A DNA stretch of 64,000 bases from Saprospiraceae bacterium (GCA_016717105.1 JADKGF010000010.1:1-64000); one strand, 5' to 3'. Shown: positions 39,127 to 49,224, counted from the stretch's first letter. Notes: generated by a model from the sequence alone, not told the origin. Made by a program: numbers and translations.

Positions 39127-39699
39127 TTATATATTATTTATACTATGATTAAATTGAGGGAAAGTCAAGCTTTCTTTTTTTTTAATAATGTCAAGAATCC
39201 TTTTTTTCGCGAGGATCAATTGTGATTTTGACGTATTGATACTGATGCCGAGCATGTCCGCTATTTCTCTATGCTTATAATCTTCAAAGACATACAAGTT
39301 GAAAACGGTGCGATATCCCGCTGGCAATTCATCCAAAATCTTTATGATTTCTTCGAAACTTTCTAGTTCGTCATTATCATTGATCTCATCCGCAATATCA
39401 GTCTCAGGAATAGCAATGGTTAGATGTAAATTGGTATTCTTCCTTAGAAACATCAGACATTCATTGACTACAATTCGTCGCATCCATCCTTCAAAATTAC
39501 CTTCACCTTTATACGTGTCTATTTTGGTGAGAATTTTGTAAAAAGATTCAATAAAAACATCTTCTGCATCCGCTGATGACTTCAGATATCTCGTGCAAAT
39601 CGCATACAATGTATCCTTGTATCTTTCATACAAGATCTTTTGCCCGTCAGGTTTCTGACTTTTGCATGCTTGGATGATATCTTGGATTTGTATTGACAC
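39127..39699 (-). CDS. ECF-type RNA polymerase sigma factor
   Basis: A 190-residue group IV sigma-70 factor. Region 2 reads LYAICTRYLKSSADAEDVFIESFYKI and EGNFEGWMRRIVVNECL; region 4 reads LPAGYRTVFNLYVFEDYKHREIADMLGI and NTSKSQLILAKKRI. GTG start at 39699. It overlaps nothing and is followed at 5 bases by the one-helix membrane protein, its probable regulator. Target promoters cannot be identified from the window. Confidence 0.9.
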   Translation of the reverse strand: MSIQIQDIIQACKSQKPDGQKILYERYKDTLYAICTRYLKSSADAEDVFIESFYKILTKIDTYKGEGNFEGWMRRIVVNECLMFLRKNTNLHLTIAIPETDIADEINDNDELESFEEIIKILDELPAGYRTVFNLYVFEDYKHREIADMLGISINTSKSQLILAKKRILDIIKKKESLTFPQFNHSINNI

Positions 39700-39979
39700 C
39701 TTTTGCAGGATTAATTACGGTAAAGATGCATATTATTCATTCAATGGTGTGTGATATTCGAAGATTTTTTTGAATATATGTTTGAATAAAATTTTGATAT
39801 CGTTTGAAATATTGATTTTCTGGTGTAAATGATTGATTATTATATGGATGAAGTGTTTGATAGGAAGGGCGCATATTTTGCACATCAATTGATAGTGAAA
39901 TACAAACTTTAACAATATGTTTGCGAAATTTTTGTAACAATTGTACAATTCAATTTGTCCTATTTACTAAACAGACGCC

Positions 39980-40666
39980 ATGCGAATTATTTTTGTTTGT
40001 ATAAATTTTTTCATATTTCTTACACCTAATGTATTTTGGGCTCAGTCTAATACAATGACTTCAGTCAAAGACTCTGATCCAAAGGCCAAAGCTGTATTGG
40101 ATAAGCTCAAAAAACAATACGATGCATACAAGACTATGGAAGTTAAATTTGAATTGGAAGTGGAGATGCCAGGACAAACTACGGCCATTCAGAAAGGTAG
40201 CTTAGTGCAAGATGGTGCTAAATACCAATTGAAACTTCCTGATCAGGAAATTTATGCAGATGGCAAAACTTCATGGTTGTATCTCAAGAAAAATAAAGAA
40301 GTGCAAATCAACGACATGGGTACCGAAGACAATTCATTGTTTATATCTCCCAAGCAAATGATGTCATTATACCAAAAAGGTGAGTATATTTATTCGATCA
40401 TAGAGGAAAGAAATGTGGGCAAATCGAAGTATGTTGACATCGAGTTTAAACCTATTTCAAAAAAGTCAGATTTTGCAAAAATTCGACTTACTATTGACAA
40501 AACAGCAAATAAAATGATATCTTTACGTGTATTTTCGAAAGATGGTTCGAGATATACCCTTAAAGTCAGTAATGTCGTGACAAATAAAAAATATGAATTA
40601 TCGTTTTTTACTTTAAACACTAAGGCATTAAATGGTGTTCATGTAGAAGATCTGAGGATGGATTAA
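39980..40666 (+). CDS. LolA-like outer-membrane lipoprotein carrier protein
   Basis: A 228-residue periplasmic protein with a signal peptide ending FWAQ. The LolA fold is indicated by DPKAKAVLDKLKKQYDAYKTMEVKFELEV, then KGSLVQDGAKYQLKLPDQEIYADGKTSWLYLKKNKEVQIND and RLTIDKTANKMISLRVF. It would carry lipoproteins from the inner to the outer membrane, although Bacteroidota hold several LolA-like paralogues. A strong terminator separates it from truC. Confidence 0.82.
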   Translation: MRIIFVCINFFIFLTPNVFWAQSNTMTSVKDSDPKAKAVLDKLKKQYDAYKTMEVKFELEVEMPGQTTAIQKGSLVQDGAKYQLKLPDQEIYADGKTSWLYLKKNKEVQINDMGTEDNSLFISPKQMMSLYQKGEYIYSIIEERNVGKSKYVDIEFKPISKKSDFAKIRLTIDKTANKMISLRVFSKDGSRYTLKVSNVVTNKKYELSFFTLNTKALNGVHVEDLRMD

Positions 40667-40700
40667 ATAGAACCGAATTCAGTTACTCAGTTTACCAACC

Positions 40701-40737
40701 AGCGATTCTTGGCTCAACCTCCAGGAATCGCTTTTTA
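40701..40737 (+). terminator. Terminator after the LolA-like gene
   Basis: AGCGATTC (40701-40708) pairs perfectly with GAATCGCT (40725-40732), followed by a T-run ending at 40737. Confidence 0.8.
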
Positions 40738-40746
40738 ATTTTATAT

Positions 40747-41442
40747 ATGCTGGAAATAATATATGAAGATGATGTTTTGATTGCCATCAATAAGCCGCAT
40801 GGCCTGTTTGTGCATCGCACCAAGTTGGATAAGGAAGCTACCGAATTTGCGATCCAGTTGTTACGAGATATGATCGGTCAGCGAGTATATCCTGCGCATC
40901 GTTTGGATCGGAAGACAGCAGGAGTTTTGCTTTTTACCAAAGATCAGGCAAGCCAATCGCTGATGAATGCAATGTTTAGAAATAAGGAAGTACATAAAAC
41001 ATATTTGGCAATAGTAAGAGGATACACGGATGATGCAGGAACTATTGATTATCCACTTATAAGCGAAAAAGGCACTGAACAAGATGCTATCACACACTAT
41101 AAGACCTTAAGTCGTGGAGAAATACAGGTTTCTTCTGGCAAATTTCCTACTTCCCGATATTCTCTTGTAGAAGTAAATCCAGAAACAGGAAGGATGCACC
41201 AGATAAGAAGACATATGTCGCACATCTTTCACCCGATCATCGCAGACAGACCACATGGTTGCAATAAGCAAAACAGATTTTTTTTACAGCAATTTGAGAT
41301 GGATACCATGATGTTACATGCGTCTGAAGTTAGATTTATACATCCGATTTCAGGGAAAGCATTGCATATACAAGCGAATATCCATGACGAATTCACCAGA
41401 ATGCTTCAAACGCTGAATTTACTTACACTAAAGCAAGTTTAA
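40747..41442 (+). CDS. truC: RluA-family pseudouridine synthase, TruC-like
   Basis: A 231-residue enzyme without an S4 domain. The catalytic motif YPAHRLDRKTAGVLLFTK is around residue 55, with IIYEDDVLIAINKPHGLFVHR at the start and GRMHQIRRHMSHIFHPII further on. The order and the N-terminal layout resemble TruC, which modifies U65 of tRNA, more than RluA, but the assignment within the family is moderate. It overlaps the convergent pgk by a few bases. Confidence 0.82.
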   Translation: MLEIIYEDDVLIAINKPHGLFVHRTKLDKEATEFAIQLLRDMIGQRVYPAHRLDRKTAGVLLFTKDQASQSLMNAMFRNKEVHKTYLAIVRGYTDDAGTIDYPLISEKGTEQDAITHYKTLSRGEIQVSSGKFPTSRYSLVEVNPETGRMHQIRRHMSHIFHPIIADRPHGCNKQNRFFLQQFEMDTMMLHASEVRFIHPISGKALHIQANIHDEFTRMLQTLNLLTLKQV

Positions 41443-42635
41443 TCTTGGATAGCTTTGATGCCTGGAAGTTCTTTGCCTTCCAAAAATTCCAGCATTGCAC
41501 CACCACCAGTAGATACAAAACTTACTCTGTCTTCCAGCCCTGACTTATTGATCGCAGAAGCGCTATCTCCACCACCGATTAGCGAAAATGCTCCCGCATC
41601 TGTTGCTTCAGCAAGTGCTTTGGCTACAGCAAAAGTACCAGTTGCAAATTTTTCAAATTCAAATACGCCCATTGGTCCATTCCAAAGGATTGTTTTGGAT
41701 GATTTTATGATATTTGAGAATTCTACAATGGTTTTTGGTCCTATGTCAAGTCCCATCCAACCATCAGGAATCGCCATGCTGTCCACTTCTTGGCTATTGG
41801 CATCAGCCGCAAACTTATCCGCTGCTATATTGTCAGTTGGTAGATAAATCTTTGTATTACAAGCTTTGGCTTTGTCCATGATTTTTATCGCAAGATCCAC
41901 AAATTCAGCTTCGAATAGTGAATTTCCTATTTTGCCACCTAAGGCAAAAAGAAACGTATAAGCCATACCACCACCGATAAGAATATTGTCCATGCTGTCT
42001 ATCAATCGCTCGAGCAACTGGATCTTATCAGAAACCTTGGCGCCACCTACGATAGCAGTTACTGGTTTTTCTGAACTATTGAGCAATTTTGTTGCATTTT
42101 CTACTTCGGCAGCCATCAAATATCCAAAACCTTTATGATTGGTATCAAAATTGGTGGCAATGGTCGCTGTAGACGCATGTTCTCTATGAGCTGTACCGAA
42201 GGCGTCATTTATGTAGATCGTACCGTGCTTGCTCAGCTTTTTGGCAAATTCTGGATTGCCTTTTTCTTCTTCAGGATAGAATCTCAGATTTTCCAAAAGT
42301 AGTAATTCACCATTTTTGAGTGCTGCAGATTTTGCAAAGGCGTCTTCAGAAATACAATCATCGGCAAAATGGATTGTCACGCCTTCGAAATAAGATTGCA
42401 ATGCTGGCAAGATATGTTTTAGAGAATATTTGTTTTCAGGTCCACCTTTGGGACGACCGAGATGACTCATCAATACTACTGATCCACCATCATTCAGTAT
42501 TTTTTGTATAGTAGCAGCTGCACCAGCGATACGTGTGTCATCTGTCACATTATATGCTGCATCAAGCGGCACATTAAAGTCCACACGCATGACTACCTTC
42601 TGATCTTTAAAATTAGTTTGCTGAAAATTTATCAT
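41439..42635 (-). CDS. pgk: Phosphoglycerate kinase
   Basis: Glycolytic enzyme of 398 residues from the ATG at 42635 (MINFQQTNFKDQKVVMR). Motifs: VDFNVPLD, LMSHLGRPKGGPENKYSL, AVVGGAKVSDKI-like AIVGGAKVSDKIQLLE, WNGPMGVFEFEKFA and LIGGGDSASAI. It lies directly downstream of gap, but the terminator at 42657-42692 lies between them, so they are not simply cotranscribed. It overlaps the convergent truC. Confidence 0.95.
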   Translation of the reverse strand: MINFQQTNFKDQKVVMRVDFNVPLDAAYNVTDDTRIAGAAATIQKILNDGGSVVLMSHLGRPKGGPENKYSLKHILPALQSYFEGVTIHFADDCISEDAFAKSAALKNGELLLLENLRFYPEEEKGNPEFAKKLSKHGTIYINDAFGTAHREHASTATIATNFDTNHKGFGYLMAAEVENATKLLNSSEKPVTAIVGGAKVSDKIQLLERLIDSMDNILIGGGMAYTFLFALGGKIGNSLFEAEFVDLAIKIMDKAKACNTKIYLPTDNIAADKFAADANSQEVDSMAIPDGWMGLDIGPKTIVEFSNIIKSSKTILWNGPMGVFEFEKFATGTFAVAKALAEATDAGAFSLIGGGDSASAINKSGLEDRVSFVSTGGGAMLEFLEGKELPGIKAIQD

Positions 42636-42656
42636 CTTGTATATTTTTTGGTCAAA

Positions 42657-42692
42657 AAAAAAGGGCAATCCAAATCGGATCACCCTTTTTTA
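42657..42692 (-). terminator. Terminator between gap and pgk
   Basis: On the minus strand AAAAGGGTGATCC pairs with GGATTGCCCTTTT apart from a 2-base internal mismatch, with a T-run of at least seven. It begins about seven bases after the gap stop codon. Confidence 0.75.
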
Positions 42693-42698
42693 AAGTAT

Positions 42699-43695
42699 TT
42701 ATTTTATTAATTCTGCGAAGTGTTTCAATGTTCTCACCAATTGTGAAACATAACTCATCTCGTTATCGTACCAGCTTACCGTTTTTACCAATTGGACGTC
42801 GCCATTTGTGATCACTTTGGTCTGTGTAGCGTCGAAAATACTACCATACGTTGTACCTATGATGTCACTACTTACTATCTCATCTTCATTGTAGGCAAAG
42901 CTTTCATTCGCAGCAGCTTTCATGGCCGCATTTACTTCATCGGCCGTTACTTTTTTATTGAGTACAGTAACTAATTCAGTCAATGAACCTGTTAATGTAG
43001 GAACTCTTTGCGCTCCACCATCCAATTTTCCTTTCAAACTTGGCAAGACCAAACCAATAGCTTTGGCTGCACCAGTACTGTTAGGAACGATATTTTGGGC
43101 AGCAGCTCTTGCTCTTCTTAGGTCACCTTTGGCATGTGGTGAATCTTGTGTGTTTTGGTCATTGGTATAAGCGTGGATCGTACTCATAAGACCTGAAACG
43201 ATACCATATTCTTTTTCCAAAACCTGAGCCATCGGAGCAAGGCAATTTGTTGTACAACTTGCGCAGCTTATTACGGTCTCTGATCCATCAAGAATATTGT
43301 GATTTACATTATAAACTACAGTTTTAAGGTCGCCTGTCGCAGGTGCTGAGATGACTACCTTTTTTGCACCAGCAGCAATATGTGCTTCTGCCTTTGTTTT
43401 ATCAGCAAAAAATCCTGTACACTCCAATACAACATCTACATCATGTGCGCCCCAAGGAATCTGTGAAGGATCTTTTTGTGCATATACTTTTATTTCTTCG
43501 CCATTGACAAAGATACTATCAGTGCCTGCTTTTACATCTTCATTAAATCTGCCTTGTGCAGTATCATATTTCAATAAGTGGGCAAGTACTGCAGGACTTG
43601 TAAGGTCATTGATCGCATTTCATGTTGTAAATCTGTCTGTACACCAACTTTCCGATCCTGCCGAAGCCATTGATTGCTATTTTTATTTTTGTCAT
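42699..43695 (-). pseudogene. gap: Glyceraldehyde-3-phosphate dehydrogenase with a short internal deletion
   Basis: Type I NAD-dependent GAPDH. The N terminus (ATG at 43695) reads MTKIKIAINGFGRIGKLVYR, the dinucleotide-binding start. After KLVYRQIYNM the frame is lost near 43614-43622 and continues as AINDLTSPAVLAHLLKYD. Comparison with the family suggests a loss of about 11-14 bases (four or five residues), which is not a homopolymer slip. The rest is intact: catalytic SCASCTTNCLAPM, RAAAQNIVPNSTGAAK and SWYDNEMSYVSQLVRT. As the only gap in view, loss would be costly, so sequence error or a local assembly collapse should be considered. Confidence 0.88.
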
Positions 43696-44007
43696 GATAT
43701 ATGTATTTTAAATTAATAACTTAGTGTTGAAGATACAATAACTGAGATTTCAAAAACATTATTTTGCGAAAGCGAAATTGTCGCATTGTCCTTTTGGGTA
43801 CTTCGATGTTTTTGTAATCTTGTCAAAACTATATTTTGTGACGCAAATATACAACGTTAAAGCGGTTTGTCCGAAAATATTCAGCAGAAAAAATCTACTT
43901 AGTCTATGCTTTTCGCAAAATAATTGCACATTGCGCATTTTGGAACGTCCATATTTTAACTTATTCTAACCGAGATAGACTTACGACGTAAAAAAATTAC
44001 CGATTAT
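43696..44007. other. Intergenic region upstream of gap
   Basis: About 310 bases without a gene. TATATTTG on the minus strand at 43851-43844 matches the -7 consensus and could serve gap with a leader of about 145 bases. Confidence 0.4.
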
Positions 44008-45600
44008 TTATTGTCCGATCATCAACGGAAGTGCAATCGTATCGCCTTTGCTACTAACTTTTACAACATAAGCACCAGCATTTAGTTGTCCAGCATCTAT
44101 ATGTACAATATGACGTCCTTGACCAAAGAATTCGTTGCTTCTAAGTGTGCGTATCAATTTTCCAGATATATCCAATATCTCGATGGCCACTGTACCACCA
44201 GACGACATAGCCAATTCAATATGGATCGGCAATGAAGCAGTTTGACTTGCTGGGTTAGGGTAGAGCTTAGCACCTATATGCTGTGGAATGATTTCATTTT
44301 CTACAGCTGATGTATTGCCGAAAACCACGTTTTCATCTCCATTTTTATAAGGAACATACAATAATGGTAGATAATACATTTCGTCCTTTGTACCTTCGCC
44401 CCAAGTGACAAATTTAGGTGGATTGGTAGGATTTGCAGGGTTTGAAGTCGTATTGTCGTAAGTGGCAAACGCATGAATTTTACTACCTTTTTTGGCTATT
44501 TTATATTTGTCAAAATAATATCCACCTTGCCAATTGAAATCCCAATCATTGATCTTTATTAGGTTTGTTTTGGAGCCATCCGTATTTTCGATATATACTT
44601 CCCAGTTTTTGCCTAGATAATGCATGTGTGGAAATATACCTACAAGGCTCACATCAAACGGGACAGTGTAAGTACCTTCAAATTTCTTGACTTGATTGGG
44701 CAAAAGGAAAAAACTCGAAGCGCCACCTATTAGATTAAATGGAAGCATGATGTAATCCTTCACTGTACGTTCGATGGTCTCATTTTCATCTGCGAAGAAG
44801 ATATTTACAGTCGAAGAGTCTCGTTCATCTACACTCCAAGGCGCATAATGCATCTGCAAAACCAGATCACTTCCTGCAGGTAAATCTTGAGCTAGTCCAT
44901 CTGGGAAATATCTCGGCTTTTGGCCAGGCACATAACCAGGATATTGATCTCTGTTTATCACTTCAAATGCATCAAAATCGGCATTGTCATCGGCTGAAAA
45001 GCCATATTCTGGTGTTTTGGCGTCATATTGGCGAGCTTTTCCAGAATTATCAGCAAAAAATAAAGCATGGTGCACAATTCGAGTATTGCCAGGTCTCAGT
45101 TCTATGGCTTTTATCTTTTTGTTGGAAGTGAGATTGGTCGGCAATACGAAGTATCTATATTCATCATTTCCATTGCCTTTATGCAAATATGACTGCTTGA
45201 ATGACAAGACCAAATCAGGCGTGCCTAAGAGTGAATTTTTAGGAAATTCTGGTAGTGGTGGAATGGCATTTGGATTGCCTATAGGACTTCCTGCATCTAC
45301 CCAATCTGCTATCGTTTTAATCTGTTCATCATTGAGAAAATTTTCGTCAAGGAATCGACTGTATGTCTGATCTGCTTTCCAAGGCGGCATGATTTTACTG
45401 GATGTCACATACTTGATAGTGCCTGCCCAGTTTTTGACTTCATCATAATTGGTAAGGCTCATCGGTCCGATCTCTCCAGCTCTGTGACAAGTGGTGCAAT
45501 GATTGAAAATGATCGGTGCCACGTCAGCAGAAAATGTTGGCTGACCTGACACTATAGCTGTGATACTGAAAAAAGCGATGGAAAATACGATTCTAAACAT
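44008..45600 (-). CDS. Secreted haem c / copper type II monooxygenase-like protein with T9SS domain
   Basis: A 530-residue secreted protein. After a signal peptide comes a mono-haem cytochrome c domain with CTTCH (C35-H39) and distal MPPWK. The middle resembles the copper type II ascorbate-dependent monooxygenase fold (dopamine beta-hydroxylase/PHM): RIVHHALFF supplies a His pair, QMHYAPW another, and GIFPHMHYLGK an HxH site. The C-terminal 100 residues are a T9SS sorting domain (KLYPNPASQTAS onward). It starts 3 bases from the redoxin stop. Electron delivery from haem to copper is plausible; substrate unknown. Confidence 0.8.
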   Translation of the reverse strand: MFRIVFSIAFFSITAIVSGQPTFSADVAPIIFNHCTTCHRAGEIGPMSLTNYDEVKNWAGTIKYVTSSKIMPPWKADQTYSRFLDENFLNDEQIKTIADWVDAGSPIGNPNAIPPLPEFPKNSLLGTPDLVLSFKQSYLHKGNGNDEYRYFVLPTNLTSNKKIKAIELRPGNTRIVHHALFFADNSGKARQYDAKTPEYGFSADDNADFDAFEVINRDQYPGYVPGQKPRYFPDGLAQDLPAGSDLVLQMHYAPWSVDERDSSTVNIFFADENETIERTVKDYIMLPFNLIGGASSFFLLPNQVKKFEGTYTVPFDVSLVGIFPHMHYLGKNWEVYIENTDGSKTNLIKINDWDFNWQGGYYFDKYKIAKKGSKIHAFATYDNTTSNPANPTNPPKFVTWGEGTKDEMYYLPLLYVPYKNGDENVVFGNTSAVENEIIPQHIGAKLYPNPASQTASLPIHIELAMSSGGTVAIEILDISGKLIRTLRSNEFFGQGRHIVHIDAGQLNAGAYVVKVSSKGDTIALPLMIGQ

Positions 45601-45603
45601 ACA

Positions 45604-46134
45604 TTAATTTTGTGAAAATGAATCATTAAAATTTATAAAACATCCGATGGGATTTGTCTCCTGGATGGTCGGCATACGATTGTCAATACCAGCCATAATA
45701 GCATCGCGAAGGTAGTGATGCCTGATAAGCGGTCTTCTTTTTGACGGCGCATAATATAAGTCATTCACTTGACCACGATAGATGATCTTTTGTTTTGTTT
45801 CATTGTACACGATGACTTCTGGCAAGATCGTAGCTTGAAATTTATGGGTGATCTTTTTGAAGTAATCGGTTTTGGTGTCGAACGCAATTTTATATTTTGA
45901 TTTGAAATCTTTAATTCCTTGTGGTTTGGATGCAAAATTTGGAAAAACGCCTATGAAATTAAGATCAGGACTTTTGAATGTTGTGTACAAGGCATTGAGT
46001 TCTGGGGCGATTTCTTGACAGATACGACATTCGTCCAGCAAGAAGATATAGACTGTGATGCTATCTTTTGCTTGCATTGTTCGTACAAGCAAGGTCATCA
46101 ATAGACACAGTGATAAAATTTTGAATCTCGCCAT
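45604..46134 (-). CDS. Secreted thioredoxin-fold (redoxin) protein
   Basis: A 176-residue protein with a signal peptide (ending TMQAKD) and a thioredoxin fold: FLLDECRICQEIAPEL with a CxxC (CRIC) active site and the cis-proline segment ATILPEVIVYN. Three bases separate it from the downstream haem/copper protein, so the two genes form an operon. It may mature or reduce that partner outside the cytoplasm; this is inferred from adjacency. Confidence 0.78.
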   Translation of the reverse strand: MARFKILSLCLLMTLLVRTMQAKDSITVYIFLLDECRICQEIAPELNALYTTFKSPDLNFIGVFPNFASKPQGIKDFKSKYKIAFDTKTDYFKKITHKFQATILPEVIVYNETKQKIIYRGQVNDLYYAPSKRRPLIRHHYLRDAIMAGIDNRMPTIQETNPIGCFINFNDSFSQN

Positions 46135-46138
46135 ACGG

Positions 46139-46146
46139 CAAAAGTA
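46139..46146 (-). promoter_or_regulatory. -7 box abutting the redoxin start
   Basis: TACTTTTG on the minus strand lies only 4 bases before the ATG at 46134, so the transcript would be leaderless or nearly so. Confidence 0.5.
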
Positions 46147-46439
46147 ATGGTTTTTTTGGTCTGTCAGTATTAAAATATTAAACTATAAGAAAGTAAAGAC
46201 TAGTTGACTTAAAAACGTGGGATAACGTAAATAATTGTAGGTTTGTTGGTATATGTAGCAGCAATCTTAAGAAGCTTAGTATAATGTTAAAATGAATCAA
46301 GAAATTTTAAGTTTGCGAGTAACTTAACTTGATAATATGTATCTTCGTTGATGATATTGATAATTAAGACAAGGTTAGGATTGGTGGTATCTTTAGGGTT
46401 ACGGCTAACATTAGGTTTTATTTTAAATCAAATAATGAT
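46147..46439. other. Intergenic region, no gene seen
   Basis: About 290 AT-rich bases between two divergent genes. I see no credible ORF or structured element beyond the -7 box noted for the redoxin gene. Confidence 0.4.
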
Positions 46440-47030
46440 ATGAATTCCAATTTAGTAGTTCAACAATTTTTTTTAATATTCCTGATCCTATTTTGCATGA
46501 TTCAATGCACTTATAAAAAAAATGTCAATGTCGAACTCTATCAAGTTTACTTTGACGACAGACTGATGTCTGGATTTGGAAGACGATGTTACGTAGAATT
46601 TTATTATCTAATAATTAATAATACAATAGACTCAATCAATGTGGATGATATAGGAAAAAGATTGAATGTTTTTCCAGATTCAACTGATATTCATAGAATT
46701 TCTAATGATTTTATATATCGTGAATTTCAACCTTGGGTAAAGCATCTGCAAAAGCGAGATTCTGTATTTCTAATGAAGAGGATTGATCTTAAAAGTTGCA
46801 ATAAAAATGACATGATTAAAAGAAATTTAACTTCCTTAGTAGTTAAAAGTAAGTTAGATTATAATCCTAAAGTGAAGTACTTTGTTAATAAAAAATTAAA
46901 ATATTATTTTGGTGATGACAGACCATATTATAAAGCTAAACTGGACACACTTACTGAAAAATCAATAGATGATGATAGAAGCTATTATGAAGGATTGAGA
47001 GATGAATATTTGATGTTTTATAATCAATAA
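46440..47030 (+). CDS. Lipoprotein of unknown function
   Basis: A 196-residue protein with a lipoprotein signal peptide (FLILFCMIQC, acylated Cys at about residue 23) followed by an alternating beta-rich and charged body with VYFDDRLMSGFGRRCYVEFYYLI and FQPWVKHLQKRDSVFLM. Base composition is more AT-rich than the conserved genes. I do not recognise the family. Confidence 0.6.
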   Translation: MNSNLVVQQFFLIFLILFCMIQCTYKKNVNVELYQVYFDDRLMSGFGRRCYVEFYYLIINNTIDSINVDDIGKRLNVFPDSTDIHRISNDFIYREFQPWVKHLQKRDSVFLMKRIDLKSCNKNDMIKRNLTSLVVKSKLDYNPKVKYFVNKKLKYYFGDDRPYYKAKLDTLTEKSIDDDRSYYEGLRDEYLMFYNQ

Positions 47031-47129
47031 AGTAGTTAAAAGCATGATACTAATAGTAACAATATTGCGAAATGCATGAACATAAAATTATTAATCAAAA
47101 TACTTGGTTGAAACATAGAAATCGGGACA

Positions 47130-48755
47130 TTATATCTTTACCACTTTGTATGTGACCAATTGATCTCCATAACTTAATCTTACAATATATAAACCTGATT
47201 TAAAAGAGGTCAAGTCGATCGTTATTTCATTTTGTGAGACGAATTTCTTCTTTTCAAGGACTTTACCATTAATATCTAGGATATTCAACGCTCCAGTGAA
47301 TGGCTTATCAAAGCGTATTTCAATATTATCTTGTGTTGGATTAGGATAGACAACCACACCAGCATCAACATTTTTTACTTCATCAATATTCGTCAATAAA
47401 TCTAATGATGTTTTTGAAACAAACATAGTGCTAAATGCTTTAGCATTGACATCTTGTGTGTAAAGTGCACTTGTTTTTGCAAAAGATCCTTCTAAAACCG
47501 TAAGTAAGAGATTTGACTCATCTATTTCGATGAAATCAGTAATAATCGGAAATCTCAATGAGTCAGTTGCTACAATTTCTTTTAAAATTTGTGATTTAGA
47601 ATCTGTAACCCTAACTATATCAGTTGATGAATAAAATCTGTTCTCAGGTGTTGCATTATTTTGTTGATGACTGTAGAGAAAATAATTTTCTGAACTTTTC
47701 CAATCCAACACAGCTAATTCTGTAATTTTTTCTGGTAGGATAGCCTTTTTCAAAATATTTGCGTTGCGATCAAACACATATAATTCCATATAAGGCCAAG
47801 GAATAGGACCTGTCAAGTTTAATTGATTGCTTAAGAGTAATTTACTTTTGTCAACTGTGATATCCAACAATTCAAACTGCCAAAAGCCTTCTTCGGTTGT
47901 TTTATATATTGCATCCTTCAAGATTCTCAGCTCAGGCGATAAATATCTGAAATATAATTTATTATTTTTATAATCATATCCAATAGTTAAAAATGTATCC
48001 TTACTGATTTGAGTTACGTTATAAAATCTTGTAATGTAAGGCACATATAAAGTATCAGGTATTGCCAATAATTTACCAGTAAAGTCAATTTTTGAACTCC
48101 TATACATTATGCTATTTGGTCTCCTTGGATGATCAATTACTAAAATATGGTCATCTCTGTAAAACATATATGAGAAATCTCTCCACTGATTTATACCTTG
48201 AATCATTTGATGTGCATCAGGATCTTCTAAATCACGGTGAAAATAGGATAATAATTTTCCATTTTCCTTATCATAGACCCTTCGAGTGAGTATGTAATCT
48301 GTAAAATAACTACCATCATTCTGAGCCTTGGGATGTATCCTTTTCATACCAAATACTTCCAATTGCCCATCGATATTTATTCTAAATAACCTAGCAATCT
48401 CTTGTCTATCTATGTCTTCATAAAGATATCTATCTTGCCACAATAATTCACCTGTTTTTAATGATCTACATTGAATATATGTTCCTCCACCTCCACTAAC
48501 TAAACCATTGTAAGCACTATAGATTTTGTTTTCATACACTAATGGGTCTAAATCTGCCATCGGGTGAAATTGATTGTATCCATCCACCACAACACCATCT
48601 CTCAGGGTACTATCGTAGCATGTCTCATACCATGTTGGAGTAAAATTGTGAAATTCCATTTTTTCATACTTTCTAAGCGGAATCTTTACTTGAGAAAAGG
48701 ATGAAAACTGAGATAATAAAATTACAATAACTGCAATAAAGTTTATATTTTTCAT
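47130..48755 (-). CDS. Large secreted protein with T9SS sorting domain
   Basis: A 541-residue protein: signal peptide, then a repetitive beta-rich body with YENKIYSAYNGLVSGGGG, KTGELLWQDRYLYED and VYDKENGKLLSYFHRD, reminiscent of PQQ/beta-propeller blades, and a T9SS type A sorting domain at the end (GVVVYPNPTQDNIEI to GLYIVRLSYGDQLVTYKVVK). The propeller assignment is by pattern only. No catalytic motif is visible; a surface binding role is possible. Confidence 0.75.
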   Translation of the reverse strand: MKNINFIAVIVILLSQFSSFSQVKIPLRKYEKMEFHNFTPTWYETCYDSTLRDGVVVDGYNQFHPMADLDPLVYENKIYSAYNGLVSGGGGTYIQCRSLKTGELLWQDRYLYEDIDRQEIARLFRINIDGQLEVFGMKRIHPKAQNDGSYFTDYILTRRVYDKENGKLLSYFHRDLEDPDAHQMIQGINQWRDFSYMFYRDDHILVIDHPRRPNSIMYRSSKIDFTGKLLAIPDTLYVPYITRFYNVTQISKDTFLTIGYDYKNNKLYFRYLSPELRILKDAIYKTTEEGFWQFELLDITVDKSKLLLSNQLNLTGPIPWPYMELYVFDRNANILKKAILPEKITELAVLDWKSSENYFLYSHQQNNATPENRFYSSTDIVRVTDSKSQILKEIVATDSLRFPIITDFIEIDESNLLLTVLEGSFAKTSALYTQDVNAKAFSTMFVSKTSLDLLTNIDEVKNVDAGVVVYPNPTQDNIEIRFDKPFTGALNILDINGKVLEKKKFVSQNEITIDLTSFKSGLYIVRLSYGDQLVTYKVVKI

Positions 48756-48964
48756 TTGCTATTTTTTTTGTATTTAATTTATTTTAGTATTACAAATATA
48801 AACCAAAGAAATCAATTTAACAAATTCTTACGTATTTATTTTATTTAAATGTAACCATCCAAAGGATATATACTAAATAAGGAGAAAAGCCCGTTTTAAA
48901 ATTTACGGATTGTTTTATTAGTAATCACCAAGATTGTATGTATTACTTTTATTAAAAAGCATAA

Positions 48965-49180
48965 AACTATATTAAATCGGATAAATTTGTTACTGAAATA
49001 ACCAATTTAAGGGAAGGATTGAATTATTTTGATCTCTTCTCTGAAGATATTACGTTAGATATTCTGAATGAAAATAAATATAAAACGCCTAAAGAATTTA
49101 AGGAAGAATTCAGACGAAGGTTTTGTGTTAGAGGTACATATTATTCTACAAATGGTATAAAAGCAAAGTATGAAAAATAA
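48965..49180 (+). pseudogene. Open reading-frame remnant without a start
   Basis: An uninterrupted frame of about 70 codons with no ATG at its beginning, encoding NLREGLNYFDLFSEDITL, then YKTPKEFKEEFRRRFCV and a short basic end (GIKAKYEK). It looks like the C-terminal part of a larger protein whose front has been lost. Together with the next ORF it may be a stranded toxin-tip and immunity pair; that is speculation. Confidence 0.35.
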
Positions 49181-49224
49181 ATTGAGAATCTAATTATTAA
49201 CTATAAAAATCCGAATCTTTTAGG

